This document shows, in pieces, positions 8,823 through 16,302 of a DNA stretch of 64,000 nucleotides (positions are counted from its first letter, which is position 1; every line of letters starts with the position of its first letter). The position numbers were made by a program, and so were the translations under genes. The stretch is from Duganella aquatilis (GTDB lineage: Bacteria > Pseudomonadota > Gammaproteobacteria > Burkholderiales > Burkholderiaceae_D). The notes beneath the pieces are model-generated. The model was not told the origin of the DNA, did not search any database, and saw nothing but the letters and a program-made list of their open reading frames with translations. The DNA lies in contig NZ_WKJL01000001.1 in NCBI RefSeq assembly GCF_009674565.1, positions 186,001-250,000 of the forward strand. Reading direction: 5' to 3'.

Positions 8823-9560
8823 CTAAAGCTGTGCCAGCCCGCCATCAACGAATAACTCGATCCCGGTGATGAAGCTGCTGTCATCCGTTGCCAGGAAGGT
8901 GATGGCCTTCGCGATTTCGGCTGGCGAGCCCAAACGTCCCAATGGGATCATGCCGACCAGTGCGGTCTTCACGTCATCGTTGGCGAACACGTCGAACCCG
9001 GGCGTCGCGACCGGGCCTGGACTGATGACGTTGACGCGTATCCGACGGTCCTTTAACTCCGCTGCCCATGAGCGCGCGAACGAGCGCACTGCCGCTTTGG
9101 TGGCGTTATACACCGAGAATCCGGCGAAGCCTTTCGATCCGCCGATGGAGCCGAGCAGCACGATCGAGGCGCCGTCCTGCAGGATGGGCAGGGCCATTTG
9201 CACGCCGAACAGCACCCCGCGCACATTCAGATTGAATGCCTGGTCGAACGAGGCCGGGCTGACGTCTTCGAGGTTTTGCATTTCGTACATGCCGGCATTG
9301 GCGACAAAGACGTCCAGCTTGCCTGCTTGCGCCTTGATGGCGGTCATCAGTGCGGCGAGATCCGCCAGATCCGCGCCATCGCTGTGAACCGTCGTGACGT
9401 GCCCGTCAATCTCCTTGCTGGCCGCGTCCAGCTCCTGTTGCCGGCGACCGGTGATGTACACATGGGCGCCCTCGGCAGCGAGCGATTGCGCTGCCGCCAA
9501 ACCTATCCCGGTGCTGCCGCCGGTAACCAGCGCAACCTTACCTTGCAGTTTTTTAGACAT
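8823..9560 (-). CDS. Short-chain dehydrogenase/reductase (classical SDR)
   Basis: 245 residues with all classical SDR landmarks: the NAD(P)-binding TGGSTGIG near residue 13, the NAG motif in VANAG, a catalytic Ser in LLGSIGG, and the YNATK active site (Tyr and Lys). PGPVATPG follows the active site and the C-terminus ends in the usual FVDGG. The basic residues in TGRR after beta-strand 2 suggest NADP(H) preference. A strong AGGAGG lies just upstream of the ATG at 9560. It is first of three same-strand genes (SDR, adaptor, outer-membrane factor), so it may be co-expressed with an efflux complex. Substrate cannot be read from sequence. Confidence 0.93.
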   Translation of the reverse strand: MSKKLQGKVALVTGGSTGIGLAAAQSLAAEGAHVYITGRRQQELDAASKEIDGHVTTVHSDGADLADLAALMTAIKAQAGKLDVFVANAGMYEMQNLEDVSPASFDQAFNLNVRGVLFGVQMALPILQDGASIVLLGSIGGSKGFAGFSVYNATKAAVRSFARSWAAELKDRRIRVNVISPGPVATPGFDVFANDDVKTALVGMIPLGRLGSPAEIAKAITFLATDDSSFITGIELFVDGGLAQL

Positions 9561-9672
9561 GATGCTGAACCTCCTTGTATTGGTCGATGGGCAAAGAAGG
9601 TTAGCTTACTCTTGTGTCGAATCGTTGATAATGGGGCCGAAAGTCATCCTAGTTGTTCCGCTAGGGCATAAT

Positions 9673-10413
9673 TCACGGCAGGTAGTGACGTAGACAGGCT
9701 TCCAGCGCGCGTTGGCGTCGAAGGTGGTGACATGCAGTCTTCAACCGGGCCAGCAATCCCGGCGTCTGCGCACCGCTGGAAATGTACAGCACGATGGCGT
9801 TATGCGACACCAGAAAAGGTTTGGCCATGTCCTGCGTTGTCATGCCCAGGTGACGCAGGGTGTAGTCTATCGTCCTGCCGGAACCAATCAGCGCATCGAA
9901 GCGGTGGATACTCAGCATCCGGATACCCTGTTGGTAGGAATCGAACGCGTATTTTCTGATTGCCGGATCGTCGGCGAACGCGGGCACGAACGTGGCCCCG
10001 CGCAGATAGCCGACGGTCTTCTGACGCAGGTCGGCCATGCGCGCGTAGCGGCTTCCTGGCGCCCCCAGCAACACGATGTCTTCCTGGCCTAGTTCGGCAA
10101 TCGGCGGCGGCAGTATCGTTCCATGGGCGCCGTTGACCGCAACCATCAGGTCCGCGTCGTTTTCGATCAGCATGCGCGCGGCGCGGCCGTACGGGACGAC
10201 CGTGATGTCGATGCGAATGCCGCTGCTCTGCGACAAGCGCCGGACCAGGTCGACAATGGCGCCACAGGGCTGGCCGGTGGCGTCCAGTCCAGACCACGGC
10301 ATGATGTCGACCACCGTCATGCGCAACGGTTTGCTGGTTGCGGCCCCCGCCAATGAGGGGATGACAGCCAGGCCCAGCCGTAACAACTGCCTGCGCACCC
10401 GGCTCGGGTTCAC
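9673..10413 (-). CDS. Periplasmic binding protein (SBP family 3-like), orphan
   Basis: 246 residues starting at GTG 10413, whose GTGA overlaps the stop of the upstream exporter gene by four bases. The N-terminus is a short basic and hydrophobic signal peptide ending near GAATSKPLRM. The rest follows the amino-acid-type solute binding fold: MTVVDIMPWSG, DLVRRLSQSSGI, VPYGRAARML, the hinge region GYLRG, and SYQQGIRMLSIHRFDALIGSG. No ABC permease or ATPase is nearby. Many Oxalobacteraceae carry such transporter-less family 3 proteins, which may act as sensors or partners of exporters. Coupling to an MFS drug exporter is unusual and may hint at a shared ligand; that is inference. Confidence 0.75.
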   Translation of the reverse strand: MNPSRVRRQLLRLGLAVIPSLAGAATSKPLRMTVVDIMPWSGLDATGQPCGAIVDLVRRLSQSSGIRIDITVVPYGRAARMLIENDADLMVAVNGAHGTILPPPIAELGQEDIVLLGAPGSRYARMADLRQKTVGYLRGATFVPAFADDPAIRKYAFDSYQQGIRMLSIHRFDALIGSGRTIDYTLRHLGMTTQDMAKPFLVSHNAIVLYISSGAQTPGLLARLKTACHHLRRQRALEACLRHYLP

Positions 10414-11918
10414 GCTGCAACCTCGTTACTGCGGATAAGCTTCAGGGCCAGCAGCGCTCCCACGGCGCTCACGGCGGCGGCCGTCCACAGCATCGCGCGC
10501 ATTCCCTGCACAAAGCTGGCGACGACAAGCTGGCTCAGGCGCTGCGTCAAGTCGTCGGATGCGCCAAAGCCCGGCAGCGGCCGGCCTGTTTCGAAGGCTT
10601 CCATGAGCTGGTGCGTATCGATGCCGGCAAACTCGGGGCGCTGCGCCATCGCACTGTCCAGCGCATGCGCGAACTGGCTGACCAGCACCACGCCCAGCCC
10701 GGCGATCGCCAGGGCATAGCCGATCTGGCGCATCGTCGCGCTGATGCCCGACGCCATGCCCGCGCGTTCCACGGGCACCACGCTGACTGCGACACTGCTG
10801 ATTTGGGCGTTGATCGAGCCGGCGCCCACGCCCGCCAGCAAGAGCGGCCACATCAGCGCGCCGCCGCCGTCGATGGCATGGGCCAAGGCCATATCGCCGA
10901 GCGCGATCATCAACAAGCCGAGAAAAAACTGGTGCTGCGGCGCCATGACCCGGCTGAGGCGCGCGGCCAGCGGCGGCATGATCAGCATCGGCAGCGTGTA
11001 AGGCAACATGGTTATGCCGGCCTGGGCCGGCGCCAGCTGCAGTACGCGGTCGAAATACCAGGGCAGGTAGATGAACAGCGCCCAGTAGCCGGTGGAGGCG
11101 GCGAGTGGCACGATGGAGACGCCGACAAAGGTGGGCAGGGCGAACAGGCGCAAGTCGAACAGCGGCCGCTCCTGGCCGCGTTCGATCAGCACAAAGGCCA
11201 GCAGCAGTCCCGATGCCAACGCCAGCAGCGCCAGCTCACGGGGACTGCTCCAGCCCAGTTTGTCGCCGCTGTTGAGCGCATAGATCAGCAAGGCGATGCC
11301 GCTGCTGAAACTCAGCAGGCCGAACAGGTCGAACCGGCGCGCCAGCGGATCTTTGGCCTCCACCACTGTTTTCAGCACGGCAGACAGGATCAGCGCCCCA
11401 ATCGGTGCATTGACCAGGAACACCCAATGCCAGCCCCAATGGACGGTAATATACCCGCCCAGCATTGGGCCGAACGCGAGGCCGAGGCCCAGCGATGCGC
11501 CCCACACGCCATAGGCGGAGGCACGATCACGGCCCGGAAACGCCGAGGCCACCAGCGCCATGCTCGAACTCGACATGAGCGCCGCCCCGACGCCCTGGAC
11601 CATGCGCGCCGCATTCAATCCCGCGCCGCTGTGCGCGAGACCGCAGGCGGCCGAGGCCAGCGAAAAGACCACCAGTCCGATACTGAAGACGCGGCGGCGG
11701 CCATAGTGGTCGGCCAGCGTGCCGCCGGCGATCAACAGCGCGCCGAAGCTTAACGAGTAGGCGCTGACCACCCATTGCAGGCTCGCCAGGCTGAGGCCGA
11801 GTTCGCGCTGTATCGCCGGCAGGGCGACACTGACCACGGTGACGTCGAGCGAGATCATGAACACTGAAAAAGACAGCGCCAGCAAGGTGATCCACTGTTT
11901 GGGATGCCAGTCAGCCAT
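10410..11918 (-). CDS. MFS multidrug exporter, DHA2 (EmrB/QacA) family
   Basis: 502 residues from ATG 11918 (MADWHPKQW); a longer frame to 11984 has a signal-less Pro/Arg-rich extension and no better start. About 14 hydrophobic segments are visible, as expected for the drug:H+ antiporter 2 family. Recognisable motifs are SLDVTVVSVALPAIQ in TM1 (the DHA2 motif D1), the loop 2-3 motif A (LADHYGRRRVF) and motif C around GPMLGGYI. It would export hydrophobic drugs using the proton gradient. Its stop overlaps the start of a periplasmic binding protein. The gene faces a region (11985-12271) holding a copy of the ATTTGTGCC-N5-GGCA motif, shared with the divergent epoxide hydrolase-like gene. Confidence 0.92.
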   Translation of the reverse strand: MADWHPKQWITLLALSFSVFMISLDVTVVSVALPAIQRELGLSLASLQWVVSAYSLSFGALLIAGGTLADHYGRRRVFSIGLVVFSLASAACGLAHSGAGLNAARMVQGVGAALMSSSSMALVASAFPGRDRASAYGVWGASLGLGLAFGPMLGGYITVHWGWHWVFLVNAPIGALILSAVLKTVVEAKDPLARRFDLFGLLSFSSGIALLIYALNSGDKLGWSSPRELALLALASGLLLAFVLIERGQERPLFDLRLFALPTFVGVSIVPLAASTGYWALFIYLPWYFDRVLQLAPAQAGITMLPYTLPMLIMPPLAARLSRVMAPQHQFFLGLLMIALGDMALAHAIDGGGALMWPLLLAGVGAGSINAQISSVAVSVVPVERAGMASGISATMRQIGYALAIAGLGVVLVSQFAHALDSAMAQRPEFAGIDTHQLMEAFETGRPLPGFGASDDLTQRLSQLVVASFVQGMRAMLWTAAAVSAVGALLALKLIRSNEVAA

Positions 11919-12153
11919 GGTGTCCACCGGTCGTGGCGCGCATCGGGCCGGGCTGCTCCGTGCGGCAGGGAAGGGCGGCTGCATTGTGATTCATGCGATG
12001 TGACTCATGGTGTGCGTGCGATGCTATCGGTTGTCCTGGGCTGGATCTTGCGCTCAAGGAAAACGACGCACAATCGTGATCGGACTCATTTCAGTTATGC
12101 CGCTGTGGAACGTATTGCTGGCGGCATCGGTCCCGGCCGATTTTGCGCGGGCG

Positions 12154-12179
12154 ATTTGTGCCATCGCGGCATTTCTGAA
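12154..12179 (+). promoter_or_regulatory. Copy 1 of shared 26-bp motif (ATTTGTGCC-N5-GGCA core)
   Basis: The core is ATTTGTGCC, spacer ATCGC, then GGCATTTCTGAA. It matches the copy at 16155-16180 at 23 of 26 positions and the copy at 25333-25358 in both half-sites. The TGCC-N5-GGCA centre is a dyad. It sits between the divergent DHA2 exporter and the epoxide hydrolase-like gene, with a TATTAT -10-like hexamer at 12194-12199. Confidence 0.5.
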
Positions 12180-12271
12180 GCGACGCCTGCCGCTATTATC
12201 AGGCGCATCCGTGGATAGTAAGCTCCGCGCTGGCCATACTTTTTTAACAGCACGATAACGCGGAATAAGCC

Positions 12272-12673
12272 ATGACTGCAAAACCTGACACGCCTCTTCA
12301 GATCGCGGAGCTGTTCTTCGAGCACTGGAATCACAATCGCATCGACGACGCGCTGGCGATGCTTGCCGAAGACGTTTTATACGACAATGTGCCGTTCCCG
12401 GACATCATCGGCCGCAGCGCGATCGGGGACTTTCACCGCGGCTTTGGCATCGGCACCGATTTTCTGCTGGACTGGAAAGTAACGCACATCGCGGTTGCCG
12501 GCAACGTGGTGCTGAATGAACGCATCGATATCTTCAAGCATCGCAATGGCGGCACGATTACCCTGCCGGTGATGGGCACCATCACCGTGGTCGATGGTGA
12601 AATTACCGTCTGGCGCGACTATTTCGACCCGGCGGATTTCGACCGGCAGCTGGCAAAGGTGCGCGGCCAGTGA
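12272..12673 (+). CDS. Limonene-1,2-epoxide hydrolase-like / SnoaL-fold protein
   Basis: 133 residues forming an alpha+beta NTF2/SnoaL barrel. The positions that define limonene-epoxide hydrolase chemistry appear conserved: Y37 and N39 (in LYDNVP), R84 and D86 (in NERIDIF), W114 and D116 (in WRDYFD), plus LPVMGTI in the central sheet. In the family, Asp-Arg-Asp with Tyr, Asn and Trp position water to open an epoxide in one step. The real substrate is probably not limonene, because the family is broad and includes polyketide cyclases and epoxide detoxifiers. It stands alone, divergent from the DHA2 exporter, behind the shared motif, which would fit a detoxification role. Confidence 0.8.
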   Translation: MTAKPDTPLQIAELFFEHWNHNRIDDALAMLAEDVLYDNVPFPDIIGRSAIGDFHRGFGIGTDFLLDWKVTHIAVAGNVVLNERIDIFKHRNGGTITLPVMGTITVVDGEITVWRDYFDPADFDRQLAKVRGQ

Positions 12674-12704
12674 GCTTGAAGCGCCACCGCGCCCGCGTCT
12701 TTGG

Positions 12705-13043
12705 CTAGCGGATGCACGCAGCTTCCCTGGCCGGCGGCTGCGGCATACGCTCGAACAGGGCAATCACTTCCAGGCTGGATTTGATTTCGCGGGCAAAGCG
12801 CAGCTCGTTGCCGGACAGGCGATTCAGCAGGAGTGCGAAGTAATTCTTTTCGGCCGGATGGCATAGCGTGTCGCTTACCTGTGCCATCAGCCGGTGCGAG
12901 GCGCAGCGCTCGCCCTGATAGTGCATCAGGCAACCCACGGCGAACAAATCGGTCAAGGCCATGAATTGGTCTGGAAATTGTTTGGCCAGCATATGCCGCA
13001 AGTTCACCGCAGAGCACGCTTGTTCGCTGCTTGGTGGCGTCAT
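12705..13043 (-). CDS. Small hypothetical protein, 112 aa
   Basis: A 112-residue frame starting at ATG 13043, six to seven bases after an AGGGAGA ribosome binding site. A competing ATG four bases upstream (13047) opens a 142-residue frame with an Arg/Pro/Gln-rich, shadow-like composition, so the 112-residue version is preferred. The protein is helical and soluble, with segments such as LRHMLAKQFPDQFMALTDLF and NYFALLLNRLSGNELRFARE. No motif was recognised. It lies convergent with the epoxide hydrolase-like gene and divergent from the response regulator, so it could share the latter's promoter region. Confidence 0.6.
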   Translation of the reverse strand: MTPPSSEQACSAVNLRHMLAKQFPDQFMALTDLFAVGCLMHYQGERCASHRLMAQVSDTLCHPAEKNYFALLLNRLSGNELRFAREIKSSLEVIALFERMPQPPAREAACIR

Positions 13044-13234
13044 TCATTTCTCCCTGTTATAGCCGCCATCCCGGGAATATCCTGGGCGCCGCATGGAGGA
13101 ATGTTATTACTGGCTACATGCAAGCACATCACCAGATGCGTGAGTTTCATACTCATCAGATCTGTGGATGAACCGGCGTTGATTCTGTGTCATGATCTGT
13201 GGGCGCGACCGCGCCTTATTTTTCACTGTTAAAC

Positions 13235-13879
13235 ATGTCCAGCAAACCCATCACCGTGTTCATCGTCGATGATCACCCCTTGTTCAGGCAGGGCCTGCAT
13301 AGTATTTTCAAGGACGAACCGGATTTTGAAGTGATTGGCGAGGCCGGCACCGGGCGCGAGGCCGTCGCGCAGTACCTGACCCACCAGCCGGATGTGATCG
13401 TGATGGACATCCAGATGCCGGAATTGGACGGCATCGAGGCCACCGCCGTCATCCGCAAGTATTTCCCGCTGGCGCGCATCGTGATTCTCACCACCTACGA
13501 AGGCGGCAGCCATGCGCTGCGCGCGATCAAGGCCGGCGCCGCCGGGTATATGTTGAAGAGCAAGGTCCGCAAGGACTTGCTCGATGTGATCAGGGCGGTG
13601 CATGCCGGCGAGCAGTGCATAATGCCGGTGGTGGCGGTGGCCGTGACGGCGCATCTGGGGCACGGCGAGCCGCTGACGTCGCGGGAACTGCAGGTGATCG
13701 AATTGGCCGCAGTCGGCAAGACCAATCGGCTGATCGGCGTACAACTGGGCATTTCGGAAGCGACGGTCTCCACCCACATGAGGAATGTGTTGGCTAAGAT
13801 GGGGGCCAACGACCGCACCCATGCGGTGGTGCTGGCGCTGGACCGCGGCTTGATCGACTTCCGCAAGTCCGCCACCTAA
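13235..13879 (+). CDS. NarL/LuxR-type response regulator, orphan
   Basis: 214 residues from ATG 13235 (MSSKPITVFIVDDHP); an upstream GTG in frame at 13199 has no support. The receiver domain shows the acidic pair D12-D13, the phosphoacceptor D58 in VIVMDIQMP, the Thr in ILTTYEG and the Lys in LKSKVRKD. After a short linker comes a GerE/LuxR helix-turn-helix (LTSRELQVIELAAVGKTNR, then GISEATVSTHMRNVLAKMG). No kinase gene is adjacent. The only sensor kinase in the window (22201-25245) belongs to the HisKA_3 class that pairs with this regulator type, so the two could be a split pair; this is inference. Confidence 0.93.
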   Translation: MSSKPITVFIVDDHPLFRQGLHSIFKDEPDFEVIGEAGTGREAVAQYLTHQPDVIVMDIQMPELDGIEATAVIRKYFPLARIVILTTYEGGSHALRAIKAGAAGYMLKSKVRKDLLDVIRAVHAGEQCIMPVVAVAVTAHLGHGEPLTSRELQVIELAAVGKTNRLIGVQLGISEATVSTHMRNVLAKMGANDRTHAVVLALDRGLIDFRKSAT

Positions 13880-13890
13880 GGCGCGTGCGC

Positions 13891-14967
13891 TCATTGCCCC
13901 GCCGGGTAGCTCACATAACCTTCCTCGCCTTGCGTAAACCAGGTCGCCTGGTCATCCCTTGCAAGCGGCAAATCCTGCGCCAGCCGGCGCGGCAGGTCGG
14001 GATTCGCAATGAAAGGCCGGCCGAACGAGATGGCGTCGGCGGCGCCGGACGCCAGCACCGCCTGCGCCCGCTGGAAGTCGTAATCCGAGTTGAGGATGAG
14101 CACACCGTGAAAGGCCTGCCGTATCAGCGGCGCGACCGGTTCGCCTGCAGCCTGGCCGAAATCGCCATCCCTGGGCGGCTCGCGCAATTCCAGGTGGGCG
14201 ATGCCGATGGACGATAAAACCGCCGCCGCCGCCGTGAACAGGCTGCGCGGATCGCTGTCCATCACCCCCTGGTCGATGGTGCTGGGCGACAGTCGCACGC
14301 CGGTGCGCGCGGGGCCGGCGACATCGGCCACCGCCTGCGTCACTTCGCGCAGCAGGCGGAGGCGGTTTGCGATCGTTCCGCCGTAGGCGTCGTTGCGGAA
14401 GTTGGTGTTATCGCGCAGGAACTGGTCGATCAGGTAGCCGTTGGCGGCATGGATCTGCACGCCGTCGAATCCGGCGGCCAGGGCATTACGTGTCGCCGCG
14501 CGAAAATCTTCGAGCAGGCCGGGGATTTCGTCGCTGCGCAGTGGCCGGGCTGGGGCATAGTCGCGCCGTCCGTGGTAGGTATGGGCCTGGCCGGGCGCTG
14601 TGGTCGCAGACGACGAGACCGCTTGTGCGCCATCGAGCATGCTTGAATGTACCACCCGGCCCATGTGCCACAGCTGCGCGATCATTCTGCCGCCGGCGGC
14701 GTGCACGGCGTCGGTGATGGTCCGCCAGCCTGCGATCTGCTCCGTCGACCAGATGCCGGTGGCGTAAGGCCAGCCCAGGCCTTGCCGGGAAATGCCGATC
14801 GCCTCACTGATGATGAGGCCCGCGCCGGCGCGCTCGGCATAGTAGCGCGCCATGACCGGGGTCGGCATATGCTGCTGCGTGCCGCGGGCACGGGTCATCG
14901 GCGCCAGCAGAATGCGGTTCGGCAGGTGCAGCGGGCCCAGGTCAATCGGGTCGAAAAGGGTAGGCAT
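13891..14967 (-). CDS. Old yellow enzyme family alkene reductase (NemA-like)
   Basis: 358 residues from ATG 14967 (MPTLFDPIDLGPL), the usual family start and length; the frame could begin at 15012 but that adds an atypical tail. Landmarks of FMN-dependent ene-reductases are present: LPNRILLAPMTRARG, the AQLWHMGRV segment, GFDGVQIHAANGYLIDQFL (substrate-binding His-Ala-Asn), NDAYGGTIANRLRL, and C-terminal FGRPFIANPDLPRRL for phosphate binding. Such enzymes reduce electrophilic enones, nitroesters and quinones with NAD(P)H. It is divergent from a LysR regulator with a short shared control region containing a perfect palindrome, and lies beside an RND pump operon, a layout similar to mexS-mexT-mexEF-oprN. 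Confidence 0.94.
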   Translation of the reverse strand: MPTLFDPIDLGPLHLPNRILLAPMTRARGTQQHMPTPVMARYYAERAGAGLIISEAIGISRQGLGWPYATGIWSTEQIAGWRTITDAVHAAGGRMIAQLWHMGRVVHSSMLDGAQAVSSSATTAPGQAHTYHGRRDYAPARPLRSDEIPGLLEDFRAATRNALAAGFDGVQIHAANGYLIDQFLRDNTNFRNDAYGGTIANRLRLLREVTQAVADVAGPARTGVRLSPSTIDQGVMDSDPRSLFTAAAAVLSSIGIAHLELREPPRDGDFGQAAGEPVAPLIRQAFHGVLILNSDYDFQRAQAVLASGAADAISFGRPFIANPDLPRRLAQDLPLARDDQATWFTQGEEGYVSYPAGQ

Positions 14968-15018
14968 GGCGTTCTTGGACGTCAAAATGAGACGCGGCCT
15001 ATGTTCTGTCACTTCCGT

Positions 15019-15033
15019 CGGATTGACAATCCG
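15019..15033. promoter_or_regulatory. Palindrome between OYE and LysR genes
   Basis: Perfect inverted repeat with arms CGGATTG and CAATCCG around a single A. It lies in the 90-base intergenic region between the divergent OYE (14967) and LysR (15058) genes, the usual position of a LysR operator, and 24 bases before the LysR start. Confidence 0.5.
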
Positions 15034-15057
15034 GCTCAGGATTGATTTAATTATTCC

Positions 15058-16020
15058 ATGTCAGCACAAATCGGATTAGAGAGCCTCACCGGCCTCATTG
15101 CATTCGCCCGCACTGCATCGCTTGGTAGCTATACGGCGGCGGCGCGGTCTCTCGGCGTTTCGCCGTCCGCGGTCAGCAAAAGCGTGCAGCGGCTTGAGGA
15201 ACAACTGAAACTGCGGCTGTTCATGCGCACCACGCGTTCCTTGGCGCTGACGCCCGAGGGACGCGATTTGCAGGAGCGCACGCTGCGGCTTCTGCACGAG
15301 ATTGAGCAGATCGAACAGGCGGCCGCCAGCGCCAGGGCGGAACCGGCCGGCCTGATCCGGGTGACCGCGCCGCTGCCGGTGGGCACCCACATCCTGGCGC
15401 CGGCATTGCCGCGCTTCCGCGAGCGTTATCCCAAGGTGTCGATTGATCTGCGCATGGGCGACCGCTACACCGACCTGATCGAGGAGGGGATTGATGTCGC
15501 GCTGCGCGTCGGCGACCCTGGCGATTCGCGCCTGATCTCCCGGCAACTGGCGCCGCATCGCTTGTGCGCGTTTGCCGCACCGTCCTATCTGGCGAAGCGC
15601 GGCACGCCGCGTTCGATCGATGACCTGATGCAGCATGACTGTGTCAATTTCCGTTACCAGAGTTCCGGGCAGGCGCTGCGCTGGCCGTTTCAAGTGGGGG
15701 AGCGCCTGATTGAAATGACGCCGAGCGCCGGCATCATCATCGACGCCACCGATGGCGTGCTGGCTGCGGTGTCGGCTGGCGGAGGCATCGGCATTTCCCC
15801 GACCTATGCGGCCGCCACCTACGTCGAGCGCGGACTGCTGGTGCCGATCCTGCCGGAGCTGGCCGTCGAGCGCTTTGTGATCGCCGCCATGTGGCCGGAG
15901 AGCAGGCGCGGCAGCCCCAACGTGAAAGCCTTCGTTGAATTCCTGCTGGAGATTTTCCCCACGCCGGCGCCGTGGGACATCATCGTCGCGCAAGCCGAGC
16001 GCAAGGCGCATGAGGCCTGA
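15058..16020 (+). CDS. LysR-family regulator (CrgA-like)
   Basis: 320 residues. The N-terminal winged helix-turn-helix is clear (GSYTAAARSLGVSPSAVSKSV as the DNA-reading region), followed by the linker helix and a LysR substrate domain (IRVTAPLPVGTHILAPALPRF, DLRMGDRYTDLIEEGIDVALRVG, and GVLAAVSAGGGIGISP). The sequence style is that of the CrgA/AphB branch. It is divergent from the OYE gene and read in the same direction as the RND operon starting 282 bases downstream, so it may control either or both. In Pseudomonas the corresponding place is held by the activator MexT; orthology is not claimed. The C-terminus is slightly extended with Glu/Ala/Lys. Confidence 0.93.
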   Translation: MSAQIGLESLTGLIAFARTASLGSYTAAARSLGVSPSAVSKSVQRLEEQLKLRLFMRTTRSLALTPEGRDLQERTLRLLHEIEQIEQAAASARAEPAGLIRVTAPLPVGTHILAPALPRFRERYPKVSIDLRMGDRYTDLIEEGIDVALRVGDPGDSRLISRQLAPHRLCAFAAPSYLAKRGTPRSIDDLMQHDCVNFRYQSSGQALRWPFQVGERLIEMTPSAGIIIDATDGVLAAVSAGGGIGISPTYAAATYVERGLLVPILPELAVERFVIAAMWPESRRGSPNVKAFVEFLLEIFPTPAPWDIIVAQAERKAHEA

Positions 16021-16059
16021 CGAAGCGGTCAAGCCATCCCTCAATTGTAGCCACGCATG

Positions 16060-16076
16060 CCGGCGTTGAACGCCGG
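16060..16076 (+). terminator. Hairpin after LysR gene
   Basis: Six-base stem CCGGCG / CGCCGG with loop TTGAA, 40 bases after the LysR stop. There is no U-tract, so it is a weak intrinsic terminator candidate at best. Confidence 0.25.
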
Positions 16077-16154
16077 TCCTTCACCATTCCCGTTCCCGAC
16101 TGATCGCCCGCCGTGCGCCGCACGCGCGCGCGGCCGCCTGCCGATAGTGATTTC

Positions 16155-16185
16155 ATTTGTGCCATTCCGGCATTTCTAAAATGCC
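16155..16185 (+). promoter_or_regulatory. Copy 2 of shared motif with overlapping GGCATTT dyad
   Basis: ATTTGTGCC, spacer ATTCC, then GGCATTTCTAAA (16155-16180). Overlapping it is a second perfect dyad, GGCATTT-CTA-AAATGCC (16169-16185). It ends 118 bases before the RND adaptor start, centred about 56 bases upstream of a possible -10 hexamer, a position typical of a class I activator site. Confidence 0.55.
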
Positions 16186-16196
16186 CTTGCCCGCGA

Positions 16197-16225
16197 TTAC
16201 GGCGGCTACGACAAGCCGATATGCT
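16197..16225 (+). promoter_or_regulatory. Possible sigma-70 promoter of the RND operon
   Basis: TTACGG at 16197-16202 and TATGCT at 16220-16225 separated by 17 bases. The weak -35 would fit an activator-dependent promoter using the motif just upstream. Confidence 0.35.
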
Positions 16226-16302
16226 AGTGAAGTGATTCGTCGCGTCAACATGCCAGTGCTGGTCGCAGGACCGTTCGCTTTGCTACTTCAAAAGGAATAA
16301 AA

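Noticed and set aside
12619..13047. 142-codon alternative to the 112-residue hypothetical gene
   Set aside because: Overlaps the end of the epoxide hydrolase-like gene and has shadow-like composition; the 112-residue frame shares the same ribosome binding site and looks more protein-like.
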